Source: Candolleomyces eurysporus
Taxonomy: Eukaryota > Basidiomycota > Agaricomycetes > Agaricales > Psathyrellaceae
Length of the DNA: 51,448 nucleotides
Direction of reading: 5' to 3'
NCBI GenBank assembly: GCA_027579435.1
Contig: JANBPK010001090.1
Coordinates: 1 to 51,448 of the forward strand
The notes below the pieces were generated by a model. It was given only the letters and a program-made list of their open reading frames with translations. It made no database searches and had not been told where the DNA came from. A program made the position numbers and the translations under genes. The stretch's first letter is position 1. Each line of letters opens with the position of its first letter. Below, piece by piece: positions 1 through 12,900 of this stretch.

Positions 1-381
1 CGTTGAGACCTGGGCTGGGGGTGGTTAGGTGAATGTGTTGGAGATCGAGGAGTCTGCAACGCACCAGGAGGCAAGCTCTGCTTTAGCTTCTCCGCCTTCT
101 CTGGGTCGTCCACCGAGAGAGTGTACAGATACCGTTTACATCTGACTTTGAACTTGGTCTGTGTCTTCCCGCCGGCGACCTTGGAGGGGATCNTTTTTTA
201 TCCGCGCCTCTGCAAACGAGGGGTGAGCGCGTGCGTGTGTCGAGAAATATGGGGAATCGTACGCTTAGCATCCTTCCTCTGGGTGATCTTGATGAACTGC
301 TTGATGTCGCGGATTTCTTTAGGCTGTTTGGGCGTCGTCAGAGGGGCTGGGGCGGATTGCGGACGTTCATGAGCTCACCAT
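1..381 (-). CDS. RPL38: 60S ribosomal protein eL38, 3'-truncated by window edge
   Basis: Component of the large cytosolic ribosomal subunit. No single ORF shows it; it appears after splicing four minus-strand exons: 379-381 (just the ATG), 263-323, 65-209 and 1-9, with 53-55 nt GT-AG introns. The spliced product begins [11 protein letters not shown] and contains [24 protein letters not shown] and SLPPGLNV, the conserved core of eL38 (about 70-80 aa in the family). The last residues lie outside the window. The N at 193, beside a T run, breaks the frame; deleting it gives a continuous [13 protein letters not shown] stretch. An ATG followed directly by an intron is common in fungal ribosomal protein genes. 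Identity is confident; the exact splice sites are my reading. Confidence 0.92.
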
Positions 382-657
382 CGTGCAGTCTTGACGGGGG
401 TCGATTTTGTCTCCGTCGCTGTGCTCGGTATGGAGTGATGTGCGAGTTGGGTGGCTGAACCTTATCATTGCAGCTGTCGGGATTCTCCGAGACCACTTGG
501 CAATTGCGTAATTCGGGGGCGAAAGTAAATAAATAAATAAAGAAAAGGGACAGCCCTAGGCTAGGGTCATGACACGTATATTGATTGGAGTCTGACCACG
601 ACGAGCAGAACAGAACCATGTACGTCGCCCGTTCCTCTGCTGGTCCTCTGCTAATCC

Positions 658-3600
658 ATGTCGTATAGGTTTGGGGTTGCGGTTCACTCTCCGGAGATTG
701 AACGGGCTAGTCTCCACATCGCCATTCCTTGGTACACCCACCTCTACGGCCTGCCCTTCCTTGCCTGGTATCCCGTCCTCGCATACGCCTATTTCGTCAA
801 GTACGACCAATGGCTCGTCAGCGAGGAGTGGACCTTTTTGGCCTGCACACTTCTCGGTGCTGGACACGCACTGAGCTTCCTCGTCACGAAATGGAGCACC
901 GCCGCTAGAGCTTGGGTTACCTCCAAGAAGGTGGGCGCCTCTCACTCACATTTGCGTGTCGCCTTGCTCATCCACCCGACAGGCTTACTCTCTCCATGAA
1001 GCGACACATATCCGCCTGGTTCCGAAACTACATAGAGGCTCTGGTGACATTGTTCCCCTCCAGCGCAAGGACCCGAAAGACGCCACGACTTACACTTTCC
1101 AGTACCAACGCGACACCTACACCGTTTCCGCAACCTCACCGTTGACCTTTGCACGCCTCCCCTATCCCTGCACAGCGCGACCTGCTGTCGAGACCTTCCT
1201 CCGTCCCTCTGGATTGACTTCCAAGGCCATCCCGGAGCTCGAGAGTCTCTATGGCGGGAACGAATTCGACATCCCGATTCCCTCTTTCACAGAACTTCTC
1301 GGTGAACACTCTACCGCCCCCTTCTTCGTCTTCCAAGTCTTCTGTGTCGCCCTCTGGTGCCTCGACGAGTATTGGTACTACAGCTTGTTTACCTTGTTCA
1401 TGTTGGTTATGTTCGAGTGCACCGTCGTATTCCAGGTGAGCTGTGATTCTACTCGTCTCGGAGAGTCTCTTGCTCATGTTATTTGGTAGCGTGTCCGAAC
1501 CCTCAAAGAGTTCCGCACAATGTCGGTGGCCCCGTATCCCATCCAGTGCTATCGGGACTCCAAGTGGATCGAACTTCAGACCGACAAGTTGCTTCCCGGA
1601 GATGTTGTCTCTGTCGGTAAGTGATGTCCTCTTCCCCCAACAGCTTCAGGCGGCTAATCTATTGTAGCTCGGGTTCACAGCGAGACCGTTGTCCCTGCTG
1701 ATATCCTACTCGTCAACGGAGCCGTCATTGTCAACGAAGCGATGCTTTCTGGAGAGTCGANCCCCCCTTTTGAAAGAGTCTATACAACTCCTCGAGAAGA
1801 ACGACAATATCGACGTAGACGGATCTCACAAGAACGCTGTCCTATTCAGTGGTACCAAAATTTTGCAAGCCACCCCTTCAGGTATATTCTATGCCTCGTT
1901 CGTAAACTTCCGTTGCTCAAGAATTGCTAGTTGAAATCCCGTCACCAATCAAAACCCCAGATGGAGGCTGCCTTGGTGTCGTCGTCAGAACCGGTTTCGG
2001 CACAGCACAAGGCCAACTCGTCCGAACCATGATTTTCTCCACTGAACGCGTTTCTGCAAACAATTTGGAATCCTTCCTCTTCATCGGGTTCTTGCTCATC
2101 TTCGCCATTGCTGCCAGTTGGTATGTCTGGGTGAAAGGTATGTCTCTCGTTCCTTCATGTTTGAACGAAACTTATACCCGCGTTTAGGCCTTGAGCGAGG
2201 ATTGAAAAAGTCGAAGCTCTTGCTAGACTGTGTTTTGATTATTACCAGTGTCGTGCCCCCTGAATTGCCGATGGAGTTGTCTCTGGCCGTCAATGCTTCT
2301 CTCGTTGCGTTGTCCAAGTTCGGTAAGGTGCTTCTTTCTCACTTCAGGGACCGAATCTCATATCCCTTGCAGCCATCTTTTGCACGGAACCTTTCAGGAT
2401 TCCATTTGCTGGGCGTGTAGATGTTTGCTGCTTCGACAAGACCGGAACTATCACAGCTGAGAATCTTGTTCTGGAAGGTGTAGCCGGGATAGAGTAAGTT
2501 GGCCAAACTACATTCCAGCCACATTACTTACAAATCCTTCTTAGTTCTACTAACCCACGAAAGCTTGTCAATGTCAAAGAGACAAACCGTGAGACCACTC
2601 TCTGCCTGGCTTCCGCTCACGCTTTGGTCAAGCTCGATGACGGTGCGATTGTCGGTGACCCTATGGAAAAGACAACATTGGACTCCCTCGAATGGAATAT
2701 CGTCAAAGGTAAGGGCGGGTTTCACTCCTTCTCTCAGTCAGGTTGAACTGACCTTTTCTTTCAGGCGAGACATTGGCTCCTAAGAGCTCCAACGCGCCGC
2801 ACAAGACTATCATCACTATCAAGAAGCGCTTCCAATTCTCTTCCGCTCTCAAGCGCATGTCCACGATCTCCGCTTTGCCTAATGGAAGACTCCTTTGCTC
2901 TGTAAAGGGTGCACCCGAGACGATTAAAGGCATGCTGGAATCCGTCCCCAGCCACTACGATGATACCTATAAATGGTTCACTCGCAACGGAAGTCGAGTT
3001 TTGGCTCTTGGTATCAAGGAGATCGACCCTTTGTCGAATGACAAGGTAAGTCTGGTAACTCGTTCAACTAGTAGATGTTTATGCTGACCCTTTTCCAGAT
3101 CAACAGGCTCCCAAGAACTGAAGTCGAAGGTTCCCTCAAGTTTGCTGGTTTCTTGGTCTTCCATTGCCCATTGAAGAAGGATGCTGTGGAGGTTTTGAAA
3201 ATGTTGGCGGACGCTTCTCATCGTGTATGTGTATTCAACCGGCAGCTCAAGGACCCAGTCTAACGACTTGTTTAGTGCATCATGATCACCGGTGACAACC
3301 CTCTGACGGCTGTTCACGTTGCTCGGGACGTTGAAATCGTTGATCGTGAAGTCCTCATCTTGGATCTCGCTGAACGCCCGAAACACGATACAGGTTCGTT
3401 CTTTGCGCTTTTCACCAGTGCCCAAGTTGAACGTTTCTTTTAGACCTTGTATGGCGGACCGTCGACGAGCGCAAGATCATCCCCGTGAACCCTGACGAAC
3501 CCTTGGACCTCTCGCTCTTTGACGAGTTCGACATTTGTGTGACTGGCCCGGCCATGAAAGCGTTTGAGCACAAGCCAAGCTGGAATGACCTTGTTCAGAA

Positions 3601-5206
3601 TACCTGGGTCTACGCTCGCGTCTCCCCATCTCAGAAAGAGTATATCTTGACGACTTTGAAGACTTTGGGTTATGTCACCCTCATGGCTGGTGATGGAACA
3701 AACGATGTCGGTGCTTTGAAGCAGGCTCATATCGGTGTGGCTCTTCTGGATGGCACGGAAGAGGATTTGCAAAAGATTGCGGAGAGGCAGAGGTTGGAGA
3801 GGATTAAGAAGGTTTATGAGAGCCAGTTGAATATCTCTGCGAGGTTCAATCAGCCTCCGCCTCCTGTGCCTGCGGCTATTGCCCACCTCTTGCCTGATGC
3901 GGTCGAGGCTCAGAAGAAGGCTGCGGAGACTTTGCAGACGGCTAGGAAGCAGAATCCTATGGAGAAGGTGAGTTTCCTGCGTGCTTTTGTTCGACTGGTG
4001 CTGATGTATTGCTGTAGTTTGACCTCAACTCGATTACGGAGAAGCTGGCGGATATGGAGGGAGAGGACGACGTTCCCCAGATCAAGCTTGGTGATGCTTC
4101 GTGCGCTGCTCCCTTTACATCCAAACTTGGCCATGTCGCTGCGAGTGAGTACCGAGTTTTTTGGCTTTGTAGCTCTTGGACTAACGACCTTCGTCCGTTA
4201 GTCTCGCACATTATCAGGCAGGGCAGGTGTACTCTGGTTGCGACCGTCCAGATGTACAAGATCTTGGCTTTGAATTGTTTGATCACCGCCTACAGTCTCA
4301 GCGTCCAATATCTCGATGGGATCAAGTTTGGCGACTACCAGATCACGGTTAATGGCATGCTCATGTCCGTTTGCTTCCTCTGCATTTCGCGAGCAAAGGT
4401 GAGATTCTAAAATTGTTTGATTATATTTCGACCCTTCTAACGAAGGATTTTATAGCCGGTCGAGAAGCTTTCGCGTGAACGTCCACTCGGCAATATCTTC
4501 AACCTCTATGTTCTTCTGTCAATTCTCCTCCAGTTTGCCTTGCACATCGCCAGCTTGGTTTATATCACGAACTTGGCGTACTCCTATGAACCGTGAGTCG
4601 GCTTTCAGAATTTCTCTTTGTTGAGCTCGGCTAACTGGTCCTTCAGTCGTGCTGGAGAGATCGACCTCGATGCAAAGTTCGCGCCGACCCTGCTCAATAC
4701 TGCGATTTACCTCCTTGGCTTGTCGCAGCAAGTCTCGACTTTCGCCATCAACTTCCAGGTATGCCGCCCTCTCTTTACGTCGTCCAATATCACTGACTGT
4801 TGTATGCTTGTGTAGGGTCGACCTTTCCGAGAGGGAATCAGAGAAAACGCAGCGCTCTGGTATGGCTTGGTTGGAGCTTCTACAGTTGCCGTGTCTGGTG
4901 CAACCGATCTCATCCCCGAGTTGAACCGATGGCTCCAGATTGTAGAGATGGAGGACTTGGTAAGTTCTACAGCACATACTGTCTGTTTGCTTCAGAATGC
5001 TGATACAGTTGATGTTACAGTTCAAGCTCAAGCTTACACTTGCTATGGCAATTGACTTTGTCGGATGCTGGGCTGTCGAGAAAACCTGCAAGGCTCTGTT
5101 TGCAACTTTGGAACCCAAGCCAATGATTACTAAAGGACGGGAGAGGAGAGAGAAGAGGAGGCAGATTGAAGAGAGTACTGCTGCTAATGGCAAGAAAGTA
5201 GAGTAG
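658..5206 (+). CDS. SPF1: P5A-type ATPase (Spf1/ATP13A1 family), ER transmembrane-helix dislocase
   Basis: ER-resident P-type ATPase. Family members extract mislocalised or misinserted transmembrane helices and affect ER ion and sterol homeostasis. Eighteen exons (first 658-930, last 5021-5206) splice to about 1,214 aa, the usual family length. Landmarks: N-terminal [10 protein letters not shown] and WSTAARAW; P5A signature [13 protein letters not shown] (about 2258-2296); phosphorylation motif FDKTGTIT (about 2430); [14 protein letters not shown] hinge (about 3684-3725); C-terminal membrane segments after CISRAK; basic RERREKRR tail. The N at 1761, before six Cs, breaks the frame; deleting it restores SGESTPLLKES. 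Start: ATG 658 ([11 protein letters not shown]) is in frame. An alternative is an AT|G start at 618 split by an intron ending in TAG at 668, giving MFGVAVHS. No defect is seen, so the gene is probably functional. Confidence 0.96.
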
Positions 5207-7179
5207 ATTACAGTACATATTTACTATGGTATTAATTATAAATGGTTTTTGTGTTGAGGGTAATGTCAATGATACACTTGCTCTCCATGCCTTTCTATGA
5301 CAGTGGAAAAGGACCATTTTAAGCTGGAACCAGGGACATAGTTATACTTATTTAACTAGAAGTTTATGTTGTTGGCCCAGTACCTGTTTGCACCTTTACT
5401 GTGGGCAGGTTCCAAGGCATTTGACTTGGGTACATATGTATAGTGGTTCAGGTGCCAAGATTCACTGTGTTCCATGGGAAATTTTGTTTTGGAGATAATT
5501 GTAAGGCCACTGGCTTACCACAATTCCCTTGGCATGCATATATACTCACTGGTGGCAGAACAGCTTGGCTGTTCTGTTATGCTCCTTTTGGTGTAACAAT
5601 TAGGGTGGTGATGTGCAGGTCACATTCTTGGGCACAAAAACACCAACAAGACAAAGAATCAAACTCTAACACCAACACACACAACACAACACACCAAGTA
5701 CCTTCTGAAGATACAAGGTGTGCAAGGGTATAGTGAAAAGCTCCAACTCTTGTGAGACTAGGGCTTTGGAATGTAAGCTTTGCAATTGCAAGTTTGAGGG
5801 GGAGCTAAGGCTCAACCAGGTTTGATGTTACTGCTTCAGAAGATAAACTTTGTGGGCAACAAACTTGATGATAAATGGCTTCAACTTCAGGAGTGAGAAC
5901 ATGGCCTCAACATGATATAACTTGATGAACATGATGAAGACACAGCCTCCAAACAACTTCTGAACTTAAACATACAACAGATAACAGAAACATTGGCAAA
6001 TCTGAAGGTACTTGAACTCACAACTTGTCTTCCCCACTTCTACTTGTCTGATCTTTTATGCAAGTACTTGTAATTTTCTGGACTTGTGAAACCTTGTACC
6101 TGTTGATGGACTTTGGCAGGCGACTTGTAAACTGTGAGAACAGATTGGGAGCAATTAATGGTCACCCCACCATCTGAGGGCTGCAGGATAGAACTGTTAT
6201 TTCTCTATACCAATGTGCAGCTACCATGCAACCTCATGAGAATGATGGTCCCCATATTTATTCACATAGCATAATCTAAATGCTGTAAGAGCTTTCAAGA
6301 AATGAAATTCTTGAGGGAGAGTTGAGGGGCCATAAACATTGACAAGATGAGAAGAGCGGAGGATACTATCAATGTGAATAACACCACAGGGGCAATGCCT
6401 GCACCTCCTGAACTTGATAGTTCCAAGGCATTTTTGACTCAGGTACTATGGGGGGTCAATGTATGCCAAGAGGGTGCTTCTGGCATGTGCAGCCATTACT
6501 CCAGCCACTGTTTTCTGCTGGTTCCAGTCAAAAATGCCTTGGCACTTGCCGTGCAAAGCATCAGCCACTTCACACAGGTCACAACCCAAAATCAGCAGTT
6601 GTGGCCTGAATCAGCAATCATAGCCTAAGCCTTATATGCCACAGCTGCAAGTCAAGCAGTGAGCTGAAGCATCCAATGAGTGGGCACATGAGCCATGAAC
6701 CCCTTACCTGGCCTCCTGAACATCATCATTTGCTGCAGCTTGGGGTTCATTGTAGGCATTTGAGTAAGAGGGTGTCATACCAGTGGTAGGATTACTGGTT
6801 CTTTGACTGGGATGTTCCATTCTGCATTGAATTTCCAGCTACCCTTCCCATGCAATTTTGTTGTTTTGCCCTGAGGTGTTGTGTGTCATGGTATTGAAGG
6901 CTCCGAGGAACATTCTGCAAATATTCTCTTTGGAACCTTCAAGCTAATTTAGCTCCTGCCATCCAGATCAGAGATAGACTCACCATGAACAACTTGAAAG
7001 AGGCCACAAATACCAGAAGCTGACATGGTTTGTCAGTAAAGAGATTTCCACTGGTTCAAACTTGTTTGAGAATAAGACAGACCAGATCTTCTCCCAGGAC
7101 TGCCTCCCTGATTTTTTTGATTGGGTATATGTAGTCAAAGGCACGCCTGTGTTTGAGACTGACTCTGACTGACAATGAA
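5207..7179. other. Gene-free, repeat-derived stretch
   Basis: I see no convincing gene here. Open frames are short, rich in common codon strings and match no family. The text looks like decayed retroelement sequence. GAGGGTAATGTC near 5257 resembles the purine tract plus LTR start of the gypsy element at 9606-9618. A word of the form TTCCAAGGCATTT..GACT..GGTAC occurs near 5410 and 6421, and a 19-nt block of it recurs inside the gypsy LTR near 9868. It may hold remains of older LTRs, but no boundaries can be placed. Confidence 0.5.
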
Positions 7180-9582
7180 CATTTTTTGAGCTAATGAATG
7201 GGTATACACCACAAGGAATCCCACTAACCTTCCAGAAATACCAATTTTCCCAATGTACAAGAACAAATGGAAACACTCAGAAAGAATAGAGAAGAAGCCT
7301 TAGGTGGCACATGAATTGGCATGTATCTGCATAGCAGAAAGAACCATAAAAACAAACCTCAAATTCAATAAAGGGNAAACATGTTTGGCTCAAAGCAAAA
7401 AATCTGAAACTCCTGTTACCAAGAAGATCTCAACAAAAAAGGAAGGACCCTTTGAGATAATGGAAGTATTGGGACCTGTGACATACTGCCTCAAACTGCC
7501 AACCTGGTGATATGACTGTGTTTGCTTTTTTGCAAATAAATACCAATTTATTGAATAACAGTTCATAATTCAATACACGGTTGTGTCTAATCTAATCTCT
7601 ATACTATGAAATCCCTCCAGTATTAAGATAGCTCGCATGGTACAAAGGATAACAAAGGAGTACACTACTCTTGGGTTCACAAGGGTTGGAGTCTACTCAA
7701 GGACTGCCGACTTAGAGGTGCGCCGCTATATACCTGAGATTAGGGTTTAGTATGTTAGCCGGATGGTGCCACTTGAGATTGAACGGCCTACCTGGCAACA
7801 GAACGACCTGGTTTCACTACTAGGCAGAAGGGAAGGTGTCCTATGCACTTATGGTACCTTACCTCTCACGCAGCCTCACATCAATCGAGTGCATTCAGTG
7901 CTAGAGCAGTGGGGACAAGTCCCTAAGCACATAAAGAGAGATGTGCGGCAAGGTTGCAGCGCATCAAATGGCATGATGGCTGGTGCGGCACGACAAAGGG
8001 GCTCAAAATACTCTGAAAGGTCATTTACAGAAAGAGATACCCGGAGAGCGGTCGCAAAGGGGTTGCCAAGACAGCACTACTCAATTGACAGAGGTCCAAC
8101 TCCTCCTCACACAGCTCGAGCAAAGAGCAACCCAAGGCGGCGGTTGGTATAACCATAGGCCGACCACCCTCGATCAACTTTGGCATGTTATTTGGCGACC
8201 AGAAAAGGCAAAAGGCATCTATTAATAGTCACGGCGCGTGTGCAGGAGTGGCGCAGCAGTTCCTTGGCATATTCAATACCCTTTTTTTTTATCTCTTTAT
8301 CTCTCTCTCTAGCTGGGGCCTGGACTCTTTTTATTTATAAATCTCATGTACACCTATTTACCATGCTCCAGTGATCGCGCGGCTCCAGATAGTATATATA
8401 CAACGGACTCTCGTAGCATAGTTTTCCCTCAGAGAATTACTGCTGTTTTATTTTGTGTTACTTTGCATTTGCAATCGACTGGATTTGTGACTTTATCTTG
8501 CGCGGCATGATATTTTGCTAAGGAAAAGACAAAGATACCTGAGTTGTAAAGTGTTATACACTTTAAACCCCTGGNTTTTAGCAGAGAAGAATCTAACAAA
8601 TTCTTAATACTCACTACTACCCCCACGACTCACACTTGATTTCGTGCGGCTTGACTATGGTACAAAGCATCAACTCAAGGATCTTGTGCGGCTCAACTTA
8701 TTTAGTTGGGTTGTGGGGTGTGTTGGTGTTTTAGTGGTCTCGCCGACTCAATCTCTTCACCGGTGGAAGATTCACAGTGTGTTCCATTCCAGTCTACCAT
8801 CTCCATTTGTAGAAACGGAAACCCATGGTCCAAAATTTACAAAACCATCCCTAAACATTGTGAATGGACAAAAGAATATGAGGTAGAAGCTATCATTGCT
8901 CACAAAATGGACAGAGGAATCAAGTACAAGATTCAATGGGAAGGTTATGGCAGTCTTGACAACTCATGGTAACCTGCATCAAATCTTAAAAATGCACAGC
9001 AAATTCTGGACCAATACAAAAAGACACATGGCCTATGAAACATCCAAACTTATGGTAAATGAACCTCAGGGGAAAATTAATTCAAAACCAACAGGCTGGC
9101 AAATGAAACAACATGAGGACTTCCTCAATTTATGCACCAAGACCCAGGAAACACTAAAATATGAAAACATGTGCCAAAATAAAAAAACATAAGGTAAAAC
9201 CACTGACTATGATATGAGGCTAACAATTTACAGATAAAAGAACCATGAGAGACAATCAGATGAAAGTTATGAATTGTTGATTAGGAAAGAAAAAAAACAG
9301 ATAGAAGATTGTTCAGGGATATGAAGAAAAGAAGCCTTGATGCCATTCTAGGAGATGATGTTGTCGATCTTACCCATCAACCCTCGCCTCCACAGTTGGA
9401 CAACATCCCCTCTCCACCTACACCTCCCTATCTCCAACTTTGATCCAACCAACTCTTTGTCTAGGGAAGTTCAAGTGACAATGAAAAGGAACTGGGTTAC
9501 CCAGACAGGTGTGACTTTTGTTGTTATAGTATGGAAAGGTGTGATGACTGCAAGCTGTGGATTTGGAGGGGTATCTAGTTGA
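7180..9582 (+). pseudogene. Broken gypsy pol: integrase C-terminus and chromodomain
   Basis: Recognisable pieces in shifting frames: YTPQGIPLTF (about 7200); AAHEL-like VAHELACICIAERTIKTN; then [17 protein letters not shown] with CLKLPT (about 7440-7507), the conserved integrase C-terminal segment. After the inserted LTR the text resumes [11 protein letters not shown] (about 8766) and HGPKFTKPS, then after a 1-nt shift [11 protein letters not shown] and YKIQWEGYG (about 8875-8955), a chromodomain. The conserved Glu after NSW is a TAA stop (about 8971), and PASNLKNAQQILDQYKK follows it. A tail with CDFCCY and CDDCKLW may bind metal. Chromodomains in this family help direct integration to marked chromatin. 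The gene cannot make a full protein. Confidence 0.82.
7508..8759. repeat. Nested solo LTR (1,252 bp) inserted in gypsy integrase
   Basis: Starts TGATATGACTGTG and ends CTCTTCA (TG...CA). It interrupts the integrase codon series ...LPT-R-W-KIH. The flanks are CTGG (7504-7507) and CCGG (8760-8763), a 4-bp target duplication with one C-to-T change; removing the insert and one copy restores the integrase reading frame. It contains no coding capacity that I recognise, a T-rich tract with CTCT repeats at about 8280-8310, and a TATATATA box near 8392. Related to the LTR fragment at 14799-15294. One LTR without internal region is best explained as a solo LTR. Confidence 0.72.
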
Positions 9583-9613
9583 AGTCAGAGACTTCTCTCT
9601 AGTAAGAGGGTAA

Positions 9614-10300
9614 TGTTACAATCCCTTGAACTTGTCTCATGGACTCTCTGGTCTCTGTAGTTCTTACCTTATGTACACTTTGCCTTATGGTTACCTCATG
9701 TATGCTCTATGGACTCATGTATGACCTTATGACCAGTACTTAGTGTTTCAGTAGCACATGTTCTTATTTAGCTTATTCATAGTTTTATTTTGCTGACTGA
9801 TACTTTAACATTGCTGACTGATGTTACCATGCCTTCTACATAAGACATATAGTATATAAGTTCTGAGACATTTTTGACTCAGGTACTTTATCCCCTGGGT
9901 TGATGTGCACCATTCCTGAGATGTGCCAGTTGCATCACCTATGGCCAGTTTTTCCCATGTTTCCTTCTTACGCCTATTTTTGTCTGCCCCTGCTCTGGTG
10001 ATGTGCACCTAGCTATCGGTTGCCCGGTGCTCTTTTCCCACAGGACCCTTAGGCTGTGCTCCTTCTTAGCATTGGATCTATGATCCACTGAAACCGTCAT
10101 CCTCGCCCCATTGTATGTCCATGTCAACCACTTTACCATCGTTGGAAATCAATGTGATTGTTCTATCTTACCTGCCAGTAGCCCAGCTCCTACCATGGGT
10201 TGTCTCATCTTTGCTGTGCTTGTAAACAACACAAGGTCTGCTTTCTCTCAATCTCTATTATAGTCTTTGTTTTTATTCATGACATTTATAAACTACAACA
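9614..10300 (+). repeat. 3' LTR of the gypsy remnant
   Basis: Follows a purine-rich tract (9601-9610) and the stop of the Cys-rich tail. It begins TGTTACAATCCC; the proposed end ACTACAACA at 10300 gives TGTT...AACA inverted termini and about 687 bp. The right end is a guess because no partner LTR is in the window. Confidence 0.55.
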
Positions 10301-12900
10301 TACACCTTCTATGCGGATCTGGTGAGTAATTTGGACAGTGGCAATTTCAGCAAAATTTAGAGAATTGCCACTTGCAAGCTCTCTCAGCAAGCAGATAATC
10401 CATCCTCAAGTGGAAGGAAATGGGTATGGTAACTGCTGTATTCCACTGGAAAGATGCAACTCCTTTGTCATCAATTGTCTTGCAGGACTGAGAGGGGCAA
10501 ACTGCTCCACATCATGTGTTCCATCTCTGCNNTTAAGGTTTCATCACATGATATTTAGCAGAGGACATCCTAAAGTGGATGCGTCAAAATGCCTCGGAAA
10601 CCCTGCCGTGCACAGTGACAGCCCACTTCCCAATGTAGGCTAGGATAGTCTATATTCTTTGGCTTGTTTTTAATAGAACCCACTTAGCGAACTTCAGAAC
10701 CCAGAACCAATAAGTTAAACTTAATACTTGAATCCAGAACAGACCCTTTGTCTGAACTTATACAAAAGCCTTGTATAAGCTTGAACTTAGTGTTGTAGAG
10801 AGCCTCATAAGACCTGAACCAGCATTGCACACAAACAAATCTCATGTCAAGAACCTGAATATGTTTCACTCCTACATCCTTTAGGAGTATTGAAGTAACA
10901 CCTATGTGTACTGGTTGTTTATTTGTTGTGCATCTAGATGTAGGTGCAGCTTAGTGGAAATGCTATCAATGATAAAGCCTTTTTATTTATATTTCTGAAC
11001 CTAAGATGGGTTCTAAGAGCAACCTAAAAAGCTATGGCTAGACACATAGAAAATTTTATCAATAAAAGTTAGGAATGGGAATATTGATATGGCCTTGTTC
11101 CCAGTGAAAAAGTTCATAACACCAGCTTGGTGAAGTGAAGATCAGAATTTGATGTTGGATGAAAGGGTATAGGTATACCTACTTGAGTGGAACATCAAAA
11201 GAATATGTTTTTTGAGATTTTGTGCCATGATTATTAATTGAACATGAATCATGATTTCTAGGGCTCCTTGTCTTGTGTAAAGCAATTTTGTTTTGAAGAA
11301 ATTCATAATGTGGAGGATGCTATATTTCCTACCTCCATGCCTGAAGAATTTTGAAGAGAAAATGCCAAATATTTTAGTATGTACAGGGTAATCTCCTGTA
11401 CCATCTGGGTATCATTTGTAGATGTGTTGATATTCCTTATTAAGGAGAAATGATGCAAGAAACAAGGCACCTCCAAGCCAGGTTAAAACATCAAGATCAA
11501 AGCTGAGGTTTGGAGGCAATCTCTGCAAATACTGGACCGCTTGAAAGCCAGAAACCACTGCCCCAGTACATTCCAATGCTATGTGAAAAGCTTGAGGTTA
11601 AGTAAACCAAAGTGATAAGAAGTTGTCAACACTCCAGATCTGGGTGTAATGATTCAATATTAAACCTTGCATGAGGAAGAATGTGCATGAAAGATTGGTT
11701 AGATCATGAAAGAGATACTAGAGCAGGTAATGTTTCATTTTGAGGTGTTCTTCTGCTAGGAATGCTATTAGATGTGAACAAAAAGAATGGGGGAAAGAAT
11801 ATAAAAAACTAAACAACTCTTGAGAGCAATGTATAAACATTTTGATCAACCTGAATAATTCCTAGATTCTTGGCATATATATAGAGAGCATAAGCTATGG
11901 GTTCAATCAGAATTGGCAGAGGTCAGCCAGAAGAAAAAATGAGCTCAGAGAGTCTGATAAATGATGTCACAAAGCTGCAGCCAAACAGAACCATACTAAT
12001 CATGGATGCTCATCCAAATATGTTCAAATAAATGCTGTTCATCAATTGTGTGGCACACATATAAACTGTCAGCTAACAGCTCCATGCATAGCAAAGATAC
12101 CAACCAATACCCAAGATGCTACAAGAAACAAATAGTTGTCAAGCATACACACAATCAGTTTAGGATTAATAGAGATCTGATCAACATTTCTCCAGGTTTA
12201 TAAAAGCAGGTTTTCCAGGAATCAAAAGCTGGGTTGATAACCCTCACAAATTCAAGAATGTTGCATTTTTTTGACATCACCAACTGGTCAAGCACATATT
12301 TCAAAATAACAAACCACCATTAATGGAAGTAGAAGTTTTGCTGTCTTGCGAATATGGGAAATTTCTTCTAAACCCTTCAAAACAGGGAACAGGCATTTGG
12401 ATGGTTTGTGTTTCTCACCAANTTTTTTCCTCATTCATTCAGTGGTATTTTTATTGATGACATATAATGTTCAGCTTTGGGACTCAAAGATCAAGGCTGT
12501 AGCCCTCCTTATGCATGCCTTTGTGGTCAAATGGGCCTCTGACCTTAACACAGGAAATTTTGTTCCTAGAGAACACATACCTAAATATCCATCAGCAAAA
12601 GCCCTGGCGCGTGGGGGGTGTGGTACACGCCTCCACGCTTCCACAATCAGATGTGACGCATAAGGATTAGTGTCTTGGCACAACAGATTGTGATAGCACA
12701 ACTAGTTGTGAAGCGCAACGAGGTCTGTGATGACGTGTACCACAACTTCTCACAATTCCTTTCTGTTCATAGGTAGAATATTATCAGGCTATAGGTATTG
12801 AATTTGGGGGCATAAAGTGCACAGGAATGACTATACAGTAAATTAAAGCACACCAGCATGAATGATACAATTAGAAATGAAATACGTTTGCCGAGAGGGT
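10301..12900. other. Gene-free AT-rich stretch
   Basis: No convincing coding region, RNA gene or bounded repeat. Open frames are short and low in complexity. One N pair (10531-10532) and one N before a T run (12422). Probably old transposon sequence. Confidence 0.5.

Larger units (their letters stand above)
7180..10300 (+). mobile_element. Decayed Ty3/gypsy chromovirus, 3' portion with LTR
   Basis: Remnant of a chromodomain-bearing Ty3/gypsy retrotransposon: integrase C-terminal part (about 7180-7507), then after a nested LTR insertion the rest of integrase with a chromodomain (8764-9020), a Cys-rich tail (about 9480-9580), the purine tract AGTAAGAGGG at 9601, and a 3' LTR starting TGTTACAATCCC at 9614. 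Reverse transcriptase, RNase H, gag and a 5' LTR are not recognisable upstream, so the element is 5'-truncated or too decayed to read. Stops and frameshifts make it non-autonomous. Confidence 0.8.

Noticed and set aside
4519..5193. 224-codon minus-strand ORF
   Set aside because: Overlaps the last exons and introns of SPF1, which is complete and conserved.
5443..6628. ORFs of 93-96 codons in the repeat block
   Set aside because: No family resemblance, no plausible splice partners, and composition of decayed repeat.
8896..9192. 98-codon [13 protein letters not shown]...
   Set aside because: Frame-shifted shadow of the chromodomain text.
12400..12480. Possible reverse-transcriptase FIDDI motif
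   Set aside because: Five residues followed by a stop with no supporting RT context on either side; chance match likely.
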